Shown here: piece by piece, positions 1-9,900 of the stretch | Layout: each line of letters begins with the position of its first letter | Position numbering within the stretch: position 1 is the stretch's first letter | DNA from: Dawidia soli | GTDB taxonomy: Bacteria; Bacteroidota; Bacteroidia; Cytophagales; Cyclobacteriaceae | Assembly (NCBI RefSeq): GCF_018598185.1 | Contig: NZ_JAHESC010000004.1 | Location: forward strand, 186,001-250,000 | DNA length: 64,000 bases | Direction of reading: 5' to 3' | Position numbers and translations under genes: made by a program | The notes under the pieces: model-generated | Databases searched by the model: none | What the model was told of the DNA's origin: nothing | What the model saw: the letters and a program-made list of their open reading frames with translations, nothing else

Positions 1-409
1 GACCGGTAATCTGCGGGGCAGTAGTGACGTATATGCCAAAGTCCGGGTCGGGATAATAAATGTAGAACAGGCCACCGTGGTGCCGAATGGCAGGCGCCCA
101 TACACCGTTGCCGTGCTGTGTTTTGGCAAAGTGATCGTAGGGCGGCTGACGCGGCAACGCATGGCCCACGAGCGACCAGTTGACCAGGTCCCTGGAATGC
201 AGCAGCGGCAACCCGGGAACGGCGTCGAAGCTGGAGGCGGTCATGTAGTAGTCGTCGCCGACGCGGATGGCGTCAGGGTCGGAGTAGTCCGCATGTAGTA
301 TGGGGTTGCGGTACGTGCCGTTGTTCTGGTCGGAGGTGTAGACCTGGGCCATTGTGGTGATGCTGGCCCCAACGATCTTGCAGATCAGTATAAATCTCAT
401 ATCGATCAT
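1..409 (-). CDS. Glycoside hydrolase family 43 protein (C-terminus beyond window)
   Basis: Only the first ~136 codons are present; the gene runs off the left edge. After a short hydrophobic N-terminus ending in MAQ (exported), the sequence YSDPDAIRVGDDYYM is the first blade of the GH43 five-bladed propeller, and the Asp in it is the expected general base. It continues with a typical HSRDLVNW stretch and VWAPAI. GH43 enzymes of this type remove arabinofuranosyl or xylosyl units, here probably from pectin side chains (RG-I arabinan). It is the last visible gene of the leftward pectin operon, starting 5 bp after the DUF4861 stop. A second in-frame ATG at 400 would also keep the signal peptide. 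The exact specificity cannot be read from this fragment. Confidence 0.85.
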   Translation of the reverse strand, partial: MIDMRFILICKIVGASITTMAQVYTSDQNNGTYRNPILHADYSDPDAIRVGDDYYMTASSFDAVPGLPLLHSRDLVNWSLVGHALPRQPPYDHFAKTQHGNGVWAPAIRHHGGLFYIYYPDPDFGIYVTTAPQITG

Positions 410-414
410 TTGTC

Positions 415-1662
415 TCACTTCACCACCTCGACCTTCACCGGCACTGCCAACGCTGCAGCAACACCGTCCAGATAAGCATAGAATTGCTGCTCCGTCCCGA
501 TTCCGCCCGGCTCCCCTACCCAGGCCGCCAGGAAATAATACTCCACCAGCTTGTCTGCCGGTGTTAGCTGCACAAGGTGACTATAGGCATCCGCCGTAAA
601 GCCCGTTCCTTCTCTGGGCTTGAAGAATACGGCAAGCCCGAGGTTATCATCATTCAAACTCTGTTTACCAAATGTCGCCAGATACCCCCAATGTTTGTCA
701 TCTCCATTCTTCGTCACCAGCGGGGCCGCTTTATCTTTTACAATGCCGGTACAAAAATGCTCCGGCTTCTGCGAGAACATCAACCGCAGATGACTTATCC
801 GCGTACCCGCATGGATAGACAGTTCCGACTGCACGTCGTACTTCTTGCCCTCCACCTGCCAACCTGCATAGTGCGTTTCAATAGCCGAGTACACCACACC
901 ATTTTCCGAGATCCGGCAACGTACGCTATCCGTCTTTTCAATCCGTACAGCCTGCCCATTCGAAAGTATCGCCGGCGACCCGAGCCCCACGGCCTTGCCG
1001 ACCTTCATCACGTCCATGCCCCACGGCTGCATGTGATGATAGGATTCGAAGCCGTCGAGGCCGATTTGCTGGAGTACCATGTCGGTGGTCTTTTTGCCGA
1101 ATACGTCTGTGGCGTTGCGTTGATCCAGGTAAAAACGATAGCCGACCTTGTCCGACTCCCAGCCGGGCCCTTCATAACGGATGAACCACGAGTGGTCCTT
1201 ATGCTCCGGCGGCACATGCAGGGATGTGACGGGTTGGAATCTTCCGCCCATATACTCCCGGCCTTGCCAGGCACCCTCTACTTTATGGGATAGCTCCGCT
1301 TGCGTGCGCTTAGGATAGTTGCGCGCGATAGCAGCGGTGGGATGGAACCGGATGGTCAGCGTGCGGGCAACGGAGGGCGCGAGTGTATCGAGAACGAAAG
1401 CCACCCCGGCATCAGCGCCACCATGGTTATACTGACTCGGAATTTCGGTCGTGCCGTCCAGGACGGCAAACGCCCTGGGATTGAACTGGGGAATTGACTT
1501 TTTTAGTTGCGCAGTTGTAACTAACACCAGGGCATCGGCCCGGCCCGTGGGGCCGGCGTTCGTCACCTTTATGGTGAATGCCTGGGGGAAGTTTTTTTTC
1601 AGGTCCTGGGCACTTAGTGCCGATGTTGTCAGGACCGTCAGCAGTATAAATAATTTTTTCAT
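415..1662 (-). CDS. DUF4861 family exported protein
   Basis: A 415-residue protein with a clear Sec signal peptide (MKKLFILLTVLTTSALSAQ). The rest matches my memory of the DUF4861 family: an N-terminal beta domain with the phrase VTNAGPTGRADALV, then YHHMQPWGMDVMKVG and a C-terminal segment with FFKPREGTGF. DUF4861 proteins recur in Bacteroidota pectin loci, often beside GH105. Their activity is not something I can state from sequence; a role in trimming unsaturated or methylated uronate products is an inference from context only. The gene sits 1 bp after the GH105 stop codon and 5 bp before the GH43 start, so the three are co-translated in the same leftward operon. Confidence 0.8.
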   Translation of the reverse strand: MKKLFILLTVLTTSALSAQDLKKNFPQAFTIKVTNAGPTGRADALVLVTTAQLKKSIPQFNPRAFAVLDGTTEIPSQYNHGGADAGVAFVLDTLAPSVARTLTIRFHPTAAIARNYPKRTQAELSHKVEGAWQGREYMGGRFQPVTSLHVPPEHKDHSWFIRYEGPGWESDKVGYRFYLDQRNATDVFGKKTTDMVLQQIGLDGFESYHHMQPWGMDVMKVGKAVGLGSPAILSNGQAVRIEKTDSVRCRISENGVVYSAIETHYAGWQVEGKKYDVQSELSIHAGTRISHLRLMFSQKPEHFCTGIVKDKAAPLVTKNGDDKHWGYLATFGKQSLNDDNLGLAVFFKPREGTGFTADAYSHLVQLTPADKLVEYYFLAAWVGEPGGIGTEQQFYAYLDGVAAALAVPVKVEVVK

Positions 1663-1663
1663 C

Positions 1664-2890
1664 TTATGGCGTCATGCGTTCCAATTCGATTGAAGCTTGT
1701 ATAAACGGTCCCACGCCCTTCAAATCATCGACGCGCAAGGGCTCACCGATATAATACGCAAACGAGCCGTCTCTATAGGGACTACCGCCAAGGCCCGCGC
1801 CACTGCACGTTTTTGTAAGGTGGATCAGACCATCAGCGTCCTTCTCAATAAAGTTCTTCAACAGTCCGTCATACCCCTTCCGTGCCACAGCGTTGAAGCG
1901 TTTGTCGAGGTAACCCAGGCGTGTGCCTTTGGCGATGGCATAGACAAACATGCAACTCGCCGAGGCCTCCCGGTAGTTCCCGGCAACGGTGGGTTTATCG
2001 ATGATCTGATACCATACCCCGCTCTCGTCCTGATATTTTTCCAACGCGGTCGATAGACGTTGAAGAATGGCGATCACGTCTTTCCGTTTAGGATGGTTGG
2101 CTGGCAGGTAGTCGAGCATGTCGACGAGGGCCATCATGTACCAGCCCATGGCGCGGCCCCAGAACTCGGGAGACTGGCCAGTGGTAGGATTGGCCCAGCG
2201 CTGTTTTTTGCTCTCGTCCCAGGCGTGGTATAGCAGACCCGTCCGGGCGTCGCGGGCGTGCGCCTCCATCCAGATGAATTGATTGGCGACGTCGTCGAAA
2301 TCCCTGTCGCGTTTGAATACTTTCGTGTATTCGGCATAGAATGGGCCGCCCATGTACAGGCCGTCGAGCCACATCTGGTAAGGATACCGGTGCTTGTGCC
2401 AGAAGCCGCCTTCTTTCGTGCGGGGCTGCCACTGCAGTTGTTCGCGCAGCTGGTCTACGGCCTTTTTGTATTTTTCTTCGTGGGTTTCCTGGTAGAGCGT
2501 CAATAGAATGCGGCCGGGGGTGATATGGTCGATATTGTACTCCACCAGGTCGTACGTGCGAATGGTCCCGTCGGCACGGACGAACGCATCCATCATCTTT
2601 TTCATGTATTGGAAATATACTTTGTCGCCGGTGTAACGCCACAGGTCGTCAAAGCCTTTTAAGGTCACACCCTGCTCGTAGTTCCAGTTGGCGGGACGGC
2701 GGGGTTTCGTGTTGGCTGTTTCCTTGCCGTGCGTAACATATGGTTTTACCGTGAGCGTGTCGGGATGGGTGGCCATGATCGTGGCAGCCATGCGTTGCCC
2801 CCAACCCTTCTCCTGTGCCTTGCAGCAAATACTTACCAAACAAATACCGGCAATCCAGGTTGCACGCATAAGGTTCCCTCTTTTTATCAT
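1664..2890 (-). CDS. GH105 unsaturated rhamnogalacturonyl/glucuronyl hydrolase
   Basis: A 408-residue (alpha/alpha)6-barrel protein of the YteR/YesR type. It shows the family landmarks RPANWNYEQGVTLKG, HITPGRILLTLYQ, the catalytic-Asp motif MWLDGLYMGGPFYAEY and WGRAMGWYMMALVDML. GH105 enzymes hydrate the 4,5-double bond of unsaturated uronides made by pectate or rhamnogalacturonan lyases, releasing 5-dehydro-4-deoxy-D-glucuronate, the substrate of the KduI encoded in the divergent operon. A signal peptide is best seen if translation starts at the internal Met at 2869 (MRATWIAGICLVSICCKAQ), so the start at 2890 may be too far upstream. It lies 9 bp after the CE12-GH28 gene and 1 bp before the DUF4861 gene. 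Confidence 0.92.
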   Translation of the reverse strand: MIKRGNLMRATWIAGICLVSICCKAQEKGWGQRMAATIMATHPDTLTVKPYVTHGKETANTKPRRPANWNYEQGVTLKGFDDLWRYTGDKVYFQYMKKMMDAFVRADGTIRTYDLVEYNIDHITPGRILLTLYQETHEEKYKKAVDQLREQLQWQPRTKEGGFWHKHRYPYQMWLDGLYMGGPFYAEYTKVFKRDRDFDDVANQFIWMEAHARDARTGLLYHAWDESKKQRWANPTTGQSPEFWGRAMGWYMMALVDMLDYLPANHPKRKDVIAILQRLSTALEKYQDESGVWYQIIDKPTVAGNYREASASCMFVYAIAKGTRLGYLDKRFNAVARKGYDGLLKNFIEKDADGLIHLTKTCSGAGLGGSPYRDGSFAYYIGEPLRVDDLKGVGPFIQASIELERMTP

Positions 2891-2899
2891 ATCGTTCGC

Positions 2900-5233
2900 T
2901 TATTTCCGTCGCACGGCTTTTGCCGATACACCGTTGGTTAATACTATATCTTTTTTTGTGCCCGCGCCGTTGGCGCCGACCAGCTGTATGCCTTTGGAGC
3001 GGCTGCCGCTTACTTGTACAAACACATCGTTGTTTCCCGTACGCACATTTTCCAGCACCAGGTCCTGGCTGTCGTGTACTTCTACCACGCTCTCGCTGGT
3101 GCATTGCAACGTGGCGTTGCGCAGCGCGACGTGGCTACCCTCTGTGCAGACAAAGCCGGTCTTGCTCCGAATGGCAATATCGCTCAGCGAGATGTTCTGT
3201 ATATTCATCTCGGGCAGGCCGCGCACAAAGATGGCCGTTTCGGCGCCTTTACAGACGACGTTGCGTATATGAAAGTCGCGGAACTGCGGCGTCGCTTCCG
3301 TGACGGGTTCAAAGGCTATAGACGGCTTTTCATCGCCGGCAAACATCGCCAGCGGGTCTTTCGCCATGTAGTACATGTCAAACAAAATGGCCGCGCCGCC
3401 GATGCCGCTCATGCGAATGTTGTCGACATAGATCTTTTCTACGACACCGCCTCGTCCGCGCGTTGTCTTGAAACGCAGGCCTACATCGGTCCCCAGAAAG
3501 TTGCAGTCGGACACAAAGATGTTACGGGCACCGCCGCTCATTTCGCTACCAATGACAAAACCTCCGTGACCGTGAAAGACGGTGCAGCGTTGTACGATCA
3601 CATCCTCCGTCGGCACGCCGCGCTTGCGGCCTTCCTCATCGCGACCGGACTTGATACAGATACCGTCATCGCCAACGTCAAAGGTACACTGGTCTACCAG
3701 CACGTTCCGGCACGACTCGATGTCTACACCGTCGCCGTTCTGGGCATTCCAGGGGTTACGTACGGTCAGGCTGCGCAACGTGAGGTGTTGCGTAAGCAAC
3801 GGGTGCAGACACCACGCAGGTGAGTTCTGGAATGTAACGCCTTCCAGTAGCACGCGCTTGCTCCGCACGATGCTGAGCAGGTTCGGCCGGAGAAATTCTC
3901 TGATCTCTTCGGCCTTCGCGATATCATATCCCTCGGCTATTACACCGGGACGTTTCACCAGCGAGCCCTTCAACGCCCGCGCGGTAGGATACCAGGTATT
4001 GCCCGCTTCGTTTAACACGCCACCGGATTTTACCAGGTGCTCCCATTCGGGTGGCGTAAGCTTGCTTTTCTTTACCGGGCGCCACGCATCGCCCGCACCG
4101 TCGATCACGCCGCCACCGGTGATGGCAATGTTCTCTACATCGGCTGCAGACAGCGGCGATTGTGCGCGTATGGCTTCCAGGCCCTCCCAGTTGGTCTTTA
4201 CCATGGGATATTCTTCTGTACGATCGGTAAATTGGAGTACGGCACCGGTTGAAACATGCAGGTTCACATTGCTTTTTAATGCCACGGGGCCGGTCAGCCA
4301 CAAGCCGCGCGGTATAAACACCGTGCCGCCGCCCGCCGCATGACACGCCTCCACAGCGCGGCGTATAGCGTCGGTGTTGGAAGTAAGGCCATCGCCTTTG
4401 CCTCCATACTGCTCGATATTGAACGTGTCCTTTCGGAAAGCCACCTCCATGACCTTGGGCAGCTCGTATACATATTTGTTACCCACCGGCAGCTGTTTCA
4501 ATTCTTTCGACAGATCGAGGTTTAATTCACGCAGGCCGGCGGCCACCAGCGATGCCATGCAGGCCGCTCCGTAGCGGGTAAAGTGTGTGTTGTCTTCTTT
4601 GCCCTCGGGATAATGTTCCCACACACGAGGCGGCAGATTCAGGAATAGGAGGCGTGAGCCTTCCACGCCATGCTGTACGATCACTTCACGACTTTTTGTG
4701 TGCAGGTCCAGCACCGGCACGCGCAGAGCCTTGCCCACTTCTTTTACCACGGCAGGGTAATCGCCATGTTGGTCTACGAAGTTGCCTTGCTCGTCAAACT
4801 TCCGGCGCATCACCGGTGTGATCAGCAGCGGGCTCGCGCCTTTGCTGCGGATCTCGGCAATGTAGCGTTCCAGATTCTTTCGGTAATCCGTGCGCGCCGG
4901 CGCATAGCGGCTGGTGTCGGACTCTTTGGAGTCGTTGTGACCGAACTGTATAAACACCCAGTCGCCCGGACGCAGCTTCTCATACACGGTACGCCAATGC
5001 CCCAACGTGCGAAAGCTCCTGGTACTGCGCCCATTCACCGCATGATTCTCAACCTGCAGCCGGATGTAGTCGGGAAAGATCATGCCCCATCCGGTCTCCG
5101 GCGCTACCGACGCGGACTTGTTGGCCATGGTGGAATCGCCGATCAGGAAAATGCGGGGAGCATCTTCTTTTATCGTGAATGAACAGCACACGATCAGGGC
5201 TGTCAATACTTTTATTACTACAGTGTTTCTCAT
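2900..5233 (-). CDS. Bifunctional rhamnogalacturonan acetylesterase (CE12) - polygalacturonase (GH28) fusion
   Basis: A 777-residue two-domain protein with a signal peptide. Residues ~25-250 are an SGNH hydrolase of the rhamnogalacturonan acetylesterase type: FLIGDSTMANK (nucleophile Ser), FIQFGHNDSKE (block III) and DNTHFTRYGA (Asp-His dyad). Residues ~270-740 are a GH28 right-handed beta-helix with YGGKGDGLTSNTDAI, the catalytic set NGDGVDIE, VGDDGICIKSG, GHGGFVIGSEMSGG and RFKTTRGRGG. The fusion would deacetylate galacturonan or RG-I and hydrolyse it in one exported polypeptide. It follows the SusD gene after an 86-bp gap that holds a terminator-like hairpin, and precedes GH105. All catalytic positions I can locate are intact in both halves. 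Confidence 0.93.
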   Translation of the reverse strand: MRNTVVIKVLTALIVCCSFTIKEDAPRIFLIGDSTMANKSASVAPETGWGMIFPDYIRLQVENHAVNGRSTRSFRTLGHWRTVYEKLRPGDWVFIQFGHNDSKESDTSRYAPARTDYRKNLERYIAEIRSKGASPLLITPVMRRKFDEQGNFVDQHGDYPAVVKEVGKALRVPVLDLHTKSREVIVQHGVEGSRLLFLNLPPRVWEHYPEGKEDNTHFTRYGAACMASLVAAGLRELNLDLSKELKQLPVGNKYVYELPKVMEVAFRKDTFNIEQYGGKGDGLTSNTDAIRRAVEACHAAGGGTVFIPRGLWLTGPVALKSNVNLHVSTGAVLQFTDRTEEYPMVKTNWEGLEAIRAQSPLSAADVENIAITGGGVIDGAGDAWRPVKKSKLTPPEWEHLVKSGGVLNEAGNTWYPTARALKGSLVKRPGVIAEGYDIAKAEEIREFLRPNLLSIVRSKRVLLEGVTFQNSPAWCLHPLLTQHLTLRSLTVRNPWNAQNGDGVDIESCRNVLVDQCTFDVGDDGICIKSGRDEEGRKRGVPTEDVIVQRCTVFHGHGGFVIGSEMSGGARNIFVSDCNFLGTDVGLRFKTTRGRGGVVEKIYVDNIRMSGIGGAAILFDMYYMAKDPLAMFAGDEKPSIAFEPVTEATPQFRDFHIRNVVCKGAETAIFVRGLPEMNIQNISLSDIAIRSKTGFVCTEGSHVALRNATLQCTSESVVEVHDSQDLVLENVRTGNNDVFVQVSGSRSKGIQLVGANGAGTKKDIVLTNGVSAKAVRRK

Positions 5234-5256
5234 CTCACTTCATCATTGCAAAAGAC

Positions 5257-5285
5257 CCCACCGGACACCCATGGCGCCCGGCGGG
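5257..5285 (-). terminator. Terminator/attenuator-like hairpin between susD and the CE12-GH28 gene
   Basis: An 8-bp inverted repeat (5257-5264 with 5278-5285, one G-U pair) is followed on the minus strand by TCTTTT. It lies inside the operon, so it more probably lowers or stabilises expression of segments (SusCD above, enzymes below) than ends transcription completely. Confidence 0.45.
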
Positions 5286-5319
5286 AATCTTTCATAACCC
5301 AAATACTACATGCTGGCCA

Positions 5320-6996
5320 CTAATAGCCAGGATTTTGCTCGTACCCTTCATTTTGATTCAGGTCGAGTGCTTTCTGCGGGATCGGGCGCAGCAGTTTCAG
5401 CTGGCCGTCGACGCCCTCAAACGGATTGATATTGTTGCCAAAGTACTTCCGTTTAATGTCGCGGTTATAGAGTTCGGTGCGTTCGACAAGCTTGCCGGTG
5501 CGCCGCAGATCCATCCAGCGGTCGTACTCACCCAGCAGCTCGCGGGCACGCTCGTCCAGGATGAAGTCGAGATCGACATCGGCCTCCGTCACTTGCATCT
5601 CGGCCACCTTGCCGGGTTTGGCCGCACGGCGCCTCACTTCATTGATGCGCAAGGTCGCGGTGGCTGCATCGCCGGCTTGCAGGTACGCCTCGGCTGCGAT
5701 CAGGTAAGTCTCCGCCAGACGCGCCAGGTATATATCGCGGGTGCTGCTGCCGCCCAGCGAAAAAGTTGACGTAGGGTCGTCGAATTTGCGCACGGCCGGC
5801 GCGCTGTAGTCGATGCCCACGCCCGAAGTACCCATCCAAATATCGCCAAAAGGAATGATACGTGTCTTGGCGCGGCGGGCCGGATCGGCGGCACGCCAGG
5901 CGGCCGTGTCGGCCTCCCACGACTGCGGATAGTAGTAGGATATATTCATATTGGCCCGGTCCGCTTTCGATTTGTCATAGAAATCATAATACCGGCTGTA
6001 AACCACGTTCATGAATGTCCCCTCCCAGCGTGCATCGTTTTCCGTAAACAAGCTGTGGACATAGGTAGTAGGCATTAATTGGAAGGCCCGATAAGGATAG
6101 CCGTTCTTGGCTCCTTCTCCGCCCATATACGGCCCAAACCAATAGTTCTGATTGCTGCCGTCGTTGGCGGCATCTTTAATCGAGCTCTTATCGAATTGAA
6201 TAGAGAAAAGTACTTCCGCATTTTTCTCCTTGCCCGGCCAGAAAAGATCCTCGAATGAAATCGTCAGCGTTTTGCCGTTGATGGCCTGGTCGGCATAGGC
6301 CGCAGCCTTTGCATAGTCGTCATCCGCCGCAAAGGTTTCATAGCCGCGGGTGAGGTGTACCTTGGCCAGGTAGTGCAATACAGCCGCCTTGGTAATGCGG
6401 CCAAAGGATGTTGTCGTTTCCGGCACAAGCGCCAATGCCTCCGTGAGATCCTGCAAAATAAAGTCATATACTTCCGCCGCCGGGTTACGCGTAAAGTCAT
6501 ACGCCGGCTCGTCGTACATCTCGGTGACGATGCTCACCCCGCCGAATTGCTGCACCAGCAGGAAGTAATAATACGCCCGCAGGAATTTTACCTCACCGAG
6601 GCGATTGTCGCGAGTGGCAGTCTTTTCCGTGCGGTCATAATAATACACGGCGGTATTACACCGGCCGATGGCTTTGTAGCATGCCCCAAAAAAGGTCTCG
6701 ACCTGCGTGTCGTTGGACGACAGGTTCCGGTATTCGCTGATACCTTCCGGCTGCGCGTTGCGCCCTTCTACAAATTCATCTGTCCCCGCCAGGAACAGCC
6801 AGGGAAACTCATATACTTCCCGCAAGGACGCATACGTGCTGCTTACCAGGGCCTCGTAACCGTTGGCGGTTTTATAGAAGTCGGCATCGGAAATGTTCGA
6901 AGGGTTTTCTTCGTCGAGGTAGTCATTGCAGTTCGCCAGGCCTGCGACCAGCAGCGCGGCCATTCCTATATTTTTAATCGTTGCTTTCATCGTCAT
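5320..6996 (-). CDS. susD-like: SusD/RagB family outer-membrane lipoprotein (pectin PUL)
   Basis: Surface glycan-binding lipoprotein that works with SusC. The start at 6996 gives MTMKATIKNIGMAALLVAGL then ANC, a lipobox with Cys near residue 23, followed by NDYLDEENPSNISDADFY, the usual SusD N-terminus. The TPR-rich helical core and the C-terminal RPIPQKALDLNQN motif are also typical. The open frame extends upstream to 7071, but that extension reads across the end of the SusC gene and has no signal. The ATG at 6996 overlaps the SusC stop as ATGA, indicating translational coupling; an ATG at 6990 is the alternative. Length (~558 residues) is normal. Its genomic partners imply a pectic ligand. 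Confidence 0.95.
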   Translation of the reverse strand: MTMKATIKNIGMAALLVAGLANCNDYLDEENPSNISDADFYKTANGYEALVSSTYASLREVYEFPWLFLAGTDEFVEGRNAQPEGISEYRNLSSNDTQVETFFGACYKAIGRCNTAVYYYDRTEKTATRDNRLGEVKFLRAYYYFLLVQQFGGVSIVTEMYDEPAYDFTRNPAAEVYDFILQDLTEALALVPETTTSFGRITKAAVLHYLAKVHLTRGYETFAADDDYAKAAAYADQAINGKTLTISFEDLFWPGKEKNAEVLFSIQFDKSSIKDAANDGSNQNYWFGPYMGGEGAKNGYPYRAFQLMPTTYVHSLFTENDARWEGTFMNVVYSRYYDFYDKSKADRANMNISYYYPQSWEADTAAWRAADPARRAKTRIIPFGDIWMGTSGVGIDYSAPAVRKFDDPTSTFSLGGSSTRDIYLARLAETYLIAAEAYLQAGDAATATLRINEVRRRAAKPGKVAEMQVTEADVDLDFILDERARELLGEYDRWMDLRRTGKLVERTELYNRDIKRKYFGNNINPFEGVDGQLKLLRPIPQKALDLNQNEGYEQNPGY

Positions 6997-9900
6997 CAGA
7001 ATTTGAGGTTGACACCAAATTGATAGGTTACAGAGCTGATCCCACCGTTCGCATACGTGGCATCGGCCCACTCCGGATCAAATCCGTCGTAGTCGGTGAA
7101 CACAAACGGGTTCAGCACGTTGGCATAGACGCGCAAGCTGGAAATGCGCGCGCGTTCCAGCATCGCCGTGGGTACGGTATAGCCCAGGGTGATGTTCTTT
7201 ACTTTTACAAAGCTTGCGTCGCGGTAGAAACCAACGTTCTCCGTATTCCAGTATTTACCCGAATTCTTGGGCTGTGGATACTCGTTTGACACCCGCGTGG
7301 CCGTTACGTTGTTTTCCTGCATATACCAATCCACATCCAGCTTGGCACGGCCCCGGTCTTCGAAGTTCAGGAACTCCTGGTGAAAAGGGCTCAGTACCTG
7401 CACGCCCTGGCGGGTGTACAACGACGCCGACAGATCAAAAGCTTTATACGCAATGGTGGTCGAGAAACCACCCGTCCAGCTCGGCATGGCCGTGCCCAGG
7501 ATACGGCGGTCGGCGGGTGTGATCTTGTTGTCGTCGCCATAGTCCTTCACGCGGGCCTGGCCGGGGGTCTGTCCATATTGCTTTGCCGCTTCCACCTGGT
7601 CGGCCTGCCAGATGCCGTCGAACACATAGTTATAGTTCACGTTGATGGGCTGACCGATAAACCATTTGTTGGCGATGTCGTCTACCTTGCCGCCGATGAG
7701 CTCGACGATCTCGTTGGTATTCCTGGCGAAGTTGAACGTGGTCGTCCAGGTGAGGGCATCCGTGCTGACGTTGACAGTGGTCAGGGCTACTTCCACCCCC
7801 TTGTTGCGTACCTTACCGATGTTATCGCGTACGGTAGGGCCTGTGGGCTTGGACGGATCATTCGGGTCAAAGTATCCGCCGGTTTCGAATGGAATAGACT
7901 TGGCAAGGATCACGTCTTTGGTCAACTTGTTATAGTAGTCCACCGTACCGGTTACACGACCGCTAAACAACGAAAAATCCACGCCCGCATCCACTTCCTG
8001 CGTCCGCTCCCAGCCCAGTGAGCGACTCACGATACCCGTGCGCGGGTAACCCGCCAGCGGCGTACCACCGAAATCGTAATAGAGTGGAGTCACGGATATA
8101 TAGGTATCATACGGTCTTACGTTCTGGTTGTTACCCGTCAGGCCGTAGCTCACGCGCAGCTTCAGCGCGTCCACCGGCCGGATACCCGACATAAAGCTCT
8201 CTTCGTTGATCTTCCACGCGACCGCCGCCGAAGGGAACGACGCCCATTTGTGTCCCTCTGCCAGTACCGAAGCGCCGTCCCAACGATTCGATACCGTGAA
8301 CAGGTATTTGTCGCGCCATGCGTAGTTCAACCGCACGGCGTAAGACATCAGCGTCCACTTCTTAAAGTCTGAGTCAGAGCGTTGGTTGGTAGGGTCCGCC
8401 GTGGCGAGGTTTTCAAAGCCCGAGTTATAGGGCAATTTGGTCGCCGAGGCGAACACAGTCTCGTCGCGGAACATATTGAGTGAGTACAGGCCCATGGCGT
8501 TGATGGCATGGTCGCCGATCACCTTGTTATAGGTCACCTGGTTGTCCCATATATACGAGAACGACTCCAGCGTATTGATCTCGGCGTCAGGCAGCGTGGC
8601 GACCCGCCCCTCGGAGTTGGTGCCGAAATATTTGCCCGTCTTTTCGTATTTAAACCGGGGCGAGAACGAGGTGCGTACGCTCAGCCAGCGGATGGGTGTA
8701 TATTCTACGAAGGCATTCGCCAATGCATAATAGGTGCGCGTGTCGTTCGATGCATTTTCCATATCCACCAGCGGGTTTACCGAGCTGGTAAAATCCGTAT
8801 ACGGAAGGTCTTTCCCGGGTTGTACGATCAATGAGTCGGGATAATCGGTAAAGTAAGGCTTCAGCAGCGGCGACATGCGGAAGGCGTTGACCATGGCATT
8901 GCTGCTGCCGGCTTCGCGTTCGGCAATAGATAGGTTTACACTCCCGCCGGCGGCCCAGCGATCGTTCAACGTCTGGCTGACGTTCGCTTTCAGATTGTAG
9001 CGCTTGTAGTTGTCGTGCACAATGTTGCCTTCTTCTTCCTGGTAGCCCATGCCCAGCGTATAGCCGAGTTTGTTCTCGCCCATGCCGGATATGCCGATCC
9101 AGTGATTCATCTGGCGACCCGTGCGGATCAGGAGGCTTGGCCAGTCGGTGTAATCTTTCTCCGCTACACGCCGGTTGATCTCGTCTTTGTTGGTGGCGTT
9201 GTTACCGGCATTGCTGTCGTAGGCTTGTTTGGCCTGTATAAAGCCGGTGATGTACGAGTCCTGGCGGAAGTTCCAGAACTTATCGCCGTCCATGAAGTCG
9301 GGCATGCGCACAGCATCGCGCACACCGTAATAACCATCGTAAGAGATCACGGCCTTTTGTTTGACCGAGGCCCCACGCTTGGTGGTGACGATCACCACCC
9401 CGTAGGCACCCCGCGATCCGTAGATGGCCGTGGACGAGGCATCTTTCAGGATGTCGATGCGCTCAATGTCTTGCGGATTGAGAAAGTCGATGTTCTCGGT
9501 GATCATGCCGTCAACGACATACAGCGGCTGACCACCGCTGAGCGATTGCTGCCCCCGGATCTGCACTTTGAAATTCGCGCCGGGACGGCCCGAGGGATTT
9601 GAAATGTCTACGCCGGCTACCTGGCCCTGCACAGCCTCGACCGTACCGAGCGATCCGCGGCGTACGATCTGCTCTGGGTCTACAGCTGCAACGGATCCCG
9701 TCAGGTCGGTTTTCTTGACCGTGCCATACCCCACAACGACGACCTCCGACAGCTGTGTCAGGTCTGACTGCAGGTTTACGGACACTGTTGTCTGTGTGCC
9801 CACGGTGATCTCCTGCGGTGCATAACCAATAAAGGAGAAGATGAGGACCGCATTTTGGTTGGGGACTTGCAGGCGATAGCTGCCGCTTACATCGGTGGTG

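Noticed and set aside
6997-7071. N-terminal extension of the SusD frame
   Set aside because: It reads through the SusC 3' end and lacks a signal; the ATG at 6996 gives an immediate lipoprotein signal and an ATGA overlap.
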